DNA from: Planctomycetaceae bacterium
Lineage (GTDB): Bacteria > Planctomycetota > Planctomycetia > Planctomycetales > Planctomycetaceae
Assembly: GCA_024742875.1 (NCBI GenBank)
Contig: JANSXP010000009.1
Span: 1 to 64,000 of the forward strand
DNA length: 64,000 nucleotides
Reading direction: 5' to 3'
Every line of letters begins with the position of its first letter. Position 1 is the first letter of the stretch. This document shows positions 60,669-64,000 of the stretch, in pieces. A model generated the notes under the pieces. The model searched no databases. It was not told where the DNA came from and saw only the letters and a list, made by a program, of their open reading frames with translations. A program made the position numbers and the translations under genes.

Positions 60669-63284
60669 ATGGACGTTCCCTCCTCCCCGGCAACCGGTGA
60701 CACTTTGGCGCTGCAGACGCGATACAGGACGCTTATGGAAAGCTGTCCGGACCCCGTGCTGATCATCGACAGGAACGGAGGGCTTCTCGAATCCAGCCGC
60801 TCCGCCACAGACCTGTTTGGCGGGGCGGGCGGCAGCGTGCCGGTTGACGATGTCCGCGAACTGTTCGACGAATTCCCGCTGGAACAGACCCTCAGACAGA
60901 CTGACGACCAGCCGGTCGTCCAGCATGTGACAGCGCGTGATTCCCGCCGCAACACTTTTCCCGCTCGGATTCAGATTTCACGCGCCGCGGGCAATGGTCA
61001 GCCTTTCTGGATTGTGCATGTGCGAAATCTGACCGACCTGCAGTCCAGTCAGGCCGATCTGTTCGCTGCACGGGAGGCGTGGGCGCAGTGCTTTAACGCG
61101 CTGCCCGACCACATTTGCCTGCTCGATCTCACCGGCGCCATCCTCAAGGCCAATACGTCGATGAAGAATCGCTTTGAGCCAACTCACGGTCCGCTTGAGG
61201 GTGTCGACTACCGGCTCATCTACTGTGGCACGGCCACCCCCGACCCACAGCCACCATGCGCGGCCGTCCTGTGCGGAGGGCCTTCTGTCACTCTCGAGAC
61301 CGCACTGCCCGCTGTCCCCGGCTGGTTTGTTGTCTCCAGTTATCCCCTGCACAACTCCGCCGGTGAACTCTGGGGCGCGGTTTCGGTCGTGAAAGATGTG
61401 ACGGAAAGACGTCAGGCACAACTTGACCTGGACCGCCTGTTTGAAACGTCGATTGATGCCTGCTGCATTATGGAACGCAACACGCAGCTGAAACGGGTCA
61501 ATCAATCGTTCTGTGAGTCGTTCGGGATACCGAAAGACTGCGAACCACACAGCCTCCTGGAACTGGTTCACCCGGATGATGCGCTGGAAACCCGGCAGCG
61601 ACTGGAACGTCTGGAAGCGGGAGTCGAAATTCGCGGGTATCGCATTCGGTGCATGACGAATTCCGGAGAGTACCGCTGGTTTTCGTGGAGCATTCCGCCG
61701 GCAACTCCTGAGGAGTCTGCGGTGTGCGCCATTGGCCGAGATGTGACGGAACTGGAGTTGAGCGAGCAGCTGCTGAGGGTGGCCAGGCAGAAGGCTGAAG
61801 ATGCCAATGCGGCCAAGTCACAGTTCCTGGCGACCGTCAGCCACGAAATGCGGACTCCACTGCACGCAATCAACGGAGCACTGGAACTGATTGTGACGGC
61901 ATCAGACTCAGATGACGGTCTGCTTCAGACATGTCAGGAATCAGCCACCTCACTGCGTCGGCTGATCGACGACATTCTCGACTGCTCTCAGATGGAATCC
62001 GGGCACCTGCGGCTGAAGAACGCTCCGCTGCTGATCCGGGATGTCGTGGACCAGTGTGTGCGCAGATTCGCAAAGGCGGCGGACGCAGCGGGCATCAGGA
62101 TTGATGCGATCATTGATGAGTCGGTCCCCGAAAGCGTGCAGGGGGATGCCGAACGCCTGATTCAGGTTTTGACAAACCTGCTTTCCAATTCCCTGAAGTT
62201 CACCACCCAGGGAAGCGTTTCTCTGGCTGTCCGACTGGAACACAGATCCAGGGATCGATGTCGACTGTGTTTTGAAGTCATCGACACCGGAGTGGGCATT
62301 CATCCCGACCACAAAGATCGCATCTTCCGGATATTTCAGCAGGCGGACAATTCCATGCATCGCCCCGCCGGTGGGCTGGGGCTGGGGCTGTGGATCAGCC
62401 GTCGCATCGTCGAATCGATGAAAGGCACAATCGACGTCGAGAGTCAGCCGGACAGAGGCACGCATTTTCGGGTGGAACTGCCGTTTCGCATCATCGCTCC
62501 GCCGCATCCGGATCTGTCACCGGACAGCGATCACGCCGCGAGAAGAAGGCTGCGCATTCTGCTGGCAGACGATGACCGCGTGGGCGCGCGCATCACACGT
62601 GCGATGCTCGAATACCGTCACCACACCGTCGACTATTTCCCTGACGGCCGGTCTGTCTTGACAGCGATGTCGCAGAATGACGCGCATTATGATCTGATCC
62701 TGATGGACCTGATGATGCCTGAAATCGACGGCATACAGACGACTCAGCAGATTCGCCGTGGCGTTGAAAAATTTCGCAGCATTCCCATTTTGGCGGTGAG
62801 CGCTCATGCGATGCCGGATGCCGCCGGACTGTGCCGGCGGGCCGGCATCAACGGCTATCTGGCCAAACCATTCTCGCGCAGGCAGCTTGAAGACGCCATG
62901 GGAGCCGTCCTGAGCATCGGGACCACCACCGAACAGCCGGCTGTCGACCGACAGGAACTGCTCCAAAGGTGCAACGGAGACATCGCACTGATCAATTCAC
63001 TAACGGACATTTTTGAGCAGGCCGCATCCGGAGACGTCACGACCATCCGTCAGGCCCTTGAAGACAGAGACCATGAACAGATTCGCGCGGTCTCACATCG
63101 GCTGAAGGGAACACTGCAGCACCTGTGCGCCCACCAGGCGGCACTTGTAATCGTGCAGATTTCAGAGCTGAGCCTCAGCGACCGTGCGAAATCCGAACAG
63201 CTGCTTCAGGATCTGGAACTTCAGATCGCACGCATTGGCGAGGAGTTGCGGTCTGTCAGCAGTGTGCCGACAGACTGTCCCTAA
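60669..63284 (+). CDS. Hybrid sensor histidine kinase with PAS, receiver and HPt domains
   Basis: An 871-residue signalling protein without clear membrane helices, so probably cytoplasmic. Three PAS-like domains occupy about residues 15-380 (YRTLMESCPDPVLIIDRNG, FNALPDHICLLDLTGAIL, LFETSIDACCIMERNTQLK). HisKA has ATVSHEMRTPLHAING with H392. The ATPase domain shows NLLSNSLKFTTQGSVSL, DTGVGIHPDHKDRIF and GGLGLGLWISRRI. A receiver has LLADDDRVGARIT and D680 in LILMDLMMPEIDG. The C-terminal HPt domain has AVSHRLKGTLQHL with H810. The chain H392-D680-H810 can pass phosphate to the receiver of the neighbouring sigma-54 regulator. Its stop overlaps, tail to tail, that of the nuclease-family gene. 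Confidence 0.94.
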   Translation: MDVPSSPATGDTLALQTRYRTLMESCPDPVLIIDRNGGLLESSRSATDLFGGAGGSVPVDDVRELFDEFPLEQTLRQTDDQPVVQHVTARDSRRNTFPARIQISRAAGNGQPFWIVHVRNLTDLQSSQADLFAAREAWAQCFNALPDHICLLDLTGAILKANTSMKNRFEPTHGPLEGVDYRLIYCGTATPDPQPPCAAVLCGGPSVTLETALPAVPGWFVVSSYPLHNSAGELWGAVSVVKDVTERRQAQLDLDRLFETSIDACCIMERNTQLKRVNQSFCESFGIPKDCEPHSLLELVHPDDALETRQRLERLEAGVEIRGYRIRCMTNSGEYRWFSWSIPPATPEESAVCAIGRDVTELELSEQLLRVARQKAEDANAAKSQFLATVSHEMRTPLHAINGALELIVTASDSDDGLLQTCQESATSLRRLIDDILDCSQMESGHLRLKNAPLLIRDVVDQCVRRFAKAADAAGIRIDAIIDESVPESVQGDAERLIQVLTNLLSNSLKFTTQGSVSLAVRLEHRSRDRCRLCFEVIDTGVGIHPDHKDRIFRIFQQADNSMHRPAGGLGLGLWISRRIVESMKGTIDVESQPDRGTHFRVELPFRIIAPPHPDLSPDSDHAARRRLRILLADDDRVGARITRAMLEYRHHTVDYFPDGRSVLTAMSQNDAHYDLILMDLMMPEIDGIQTTQQIRRGVEKFRSIPILAVSAHAMPDAAGLCRRAGINGYLAKPFSRRQLEDAMGAVLSIGTTTEQPAVDRQELLQRCNGDIALINSLTDIFEQAASGDVTTIRQALEDRDHEQIRAVSHRLKGTLQHLCAHQAALVIVQISELSLSDRAKSEQLLQDLELQIARIGEELRSVSSVPTDCP

Positions 63285-64000
63285 CGGCTGCCGGACAACG
63301 GGACTGGCAACGGCGCAATAACGGCAGCCAGTGGCCGATGATCGCTCTTCTTTGGTCCGTCCGGGAAGTCGCCAGCACGCACAATGACCGTTGCCGTGGC
63401 GTCCCAGGAACGCGCAGCAGCGCCGAGGAAGACGAAATCCAGAAATGAATCCGGGTAGTCATCTTCTCCATCACGATCGCCGTCGTACCAGTTCGTGTCC
63501 TGCAGTTCTCCCACAATCTCGACGTGTCGGGCACCGCCTCGACCCACAACAGTGACTTCCGTATCCGGAATCACCCAATTCCAGGCAAACCGACCGCCTT
63601 CGCTGGCCGGGTCACGAAGGAAGATGGACATGGCCTGATTGCCCGTCAGGTGCTGAAAGTCAAAGTCAAAGTTGTAATCGCCCGCAGCAATCACTGGCAG
63701 CGTCTGGACCTTAACCCACTCTCGCAGCAGGCGGGCCTGCGTCTGACGCGTGCGATTCGTGCCGCGATTCAGATGGTTGCCCATAAACAGAAACTCCAGA
63801 TCATCGTTTCGCACGTCCTTCAGTTTCACCAGACACGGCCGGCGATTTCCACCAGCCGGAAACGTCTCGCCCGCGTGCGAGGTGAGTTCGGCTGGACGAC
63901 CGTTCCCGGTTCCGGAATCAATCCGACGAAAACGATCCCTGCGGTAGAGCAGGGCAATGCGATCATCATTCCCTGTGGACGACAGGAGCAGTTCATAGTC
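63281..64000 (-). CDS. Endonuclease/exonuclease/phosphatase family protein, 5' end outside the window
   Basis: The frame stays open from 63829 to the window edge (DYELLLSSTGNDDRIALLYRRDRFRRID...), so the track start is internal and 239 residues of a longer protein are present. Family motifs are RIALLYRRDRF, the FLFMGNHLNRG strand with its histidine, AAGDYNFDFDFQHL (GDxN) and the end KSDHRPLAAVIAPL (SDHxP). These metal-dependent phosphoesterases cut nucleic acids, lipids or inositol phosphates; which one cannot be said. The acidic insertion DGDRDGEDDYPDSFLDFVFLG is typical of secreted members. Its stop overlaps the hybrid kinase stop by three bases. Confidence 0.88.
   Translation of the reverse strand, partial: DYELLLSSTGNDDRIALLYRRDRFRRIDSGTGNGRPAELTSHAGETFPAGGNRRPCLVKLKDVRNDDLEFLFMGNHLNRGTNRTRQTQARLLREWVKVQTLPVIAAGDYNFDFDFQHLTGNQAMSIFLRDPASEGGRFAWNWVIPDTEVTVVGRGGARHVEIVGELQDTNWYDGDRDGEDDYPDSFLDFVFLGAAARSWDATATVIVRAGDFPDGPKKSDHRPLAAVIAPLPVPLSGSR

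Noticed and set aside
1-64000. Mobile elements, tRNA or rRNA genes
   Set aside because: I looked for transposase and integrase motifs, inverted-repeat ends, tRNA T-arm patterns and rRNA-like stretches and saw none that I could support; a tRNA could still be missed by eye.

Overview
The window reads as chromosomal DNA of a planctomycete (class Planctomycetia), probably a free-living, polysaccharide-using member. The basis is gene content: several families found almost only in this phylum (DUF1552 proteins, PSD/PSCyt cytochrome proteins of the DUF1592/1588/1585 type, DUF1559 pseudopilins, proteins starting with an LExRxLLxA motif), five sulfatases, ECF sigma factors beside a Ser/Thr kinase or FecR-like protein, and a PEP-CTERM protein. 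The DNA is moderately GC-rich with GC-rich third codon positions, so long antisense ORFs shadow most real genes. I saw no rRNA, tRNA, CRISPR array, transposase or phage gene.

Layout. 1-5638: central glucan metabolism (pgi, cut by the window edge; glgP; malQ), followed by a gene-free stretch with a 14-bp tandem repeat. 5950-20009: two trios built of the same parts, a haem-binding PSD protein, a DUF1552 Tat-exported protein and a sulfatase, in different order. Between them lie a secreted low-complexity protein, an ECF sigma factor and a very small zinc-type anti-sigma candidate. 20126-26967: a coiled-coil LExRxLLxA protein divergent from a receptor Ser/Thr kinase, an outer-surface protein and an ECF sigma factor. 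27184-31377: a diguanylate cyclase, a lipoprotein/DUF1559 pair and a secreted protein. 31492-33471: a multihaem cytochrome translationally coupled to a membrane protein, running head-on into a truncated class III fructose-bisphosphatase remnant. 33522-38327: two divergent sulfatases, one fused to a PQQ-like beta-propeller.

38368-52287 (minus strand) is a long operon whose genes mostly overlap or nearly touch: MoxR-type AAA ATPase with an N-terminal zinc ribbon, DUF58, BatA-like VWA protein, second VWA protein, a 1400-residue membrane/coiled-coil protein, a secreted alpha-alpha toroid protein and a HEAT-like secreted protein. Divergent from it is an ECF sigma/FecR-like module followed by a sulfatase.

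57140-63284 is the part I consider most worth following. Two unrecognised membrane-anchored proteins overlap by 13 bp. They are preceded by a near-consensus sigma-54 (-24/-12) promoter with two direct repeats 31 bp apart upstream of it, and followed by an NtrC-type sigma-54 activator (intact GAFTGA) and a hybrid histidine kinase with receiver and HPt domains. This looks like a self-contained, possibly self-regulated sigma-54 signalling unit with an unknown output. The window ends inside an endonuclease/exonuclease/phosphatase-family gene.

All functional calls come from motif recognition in the translations; no database search was run. Starts that differ from the ORF track were moved because of Shine-Dalgarno position, signal peptide position or 4-bp overlap with the upstream gene.
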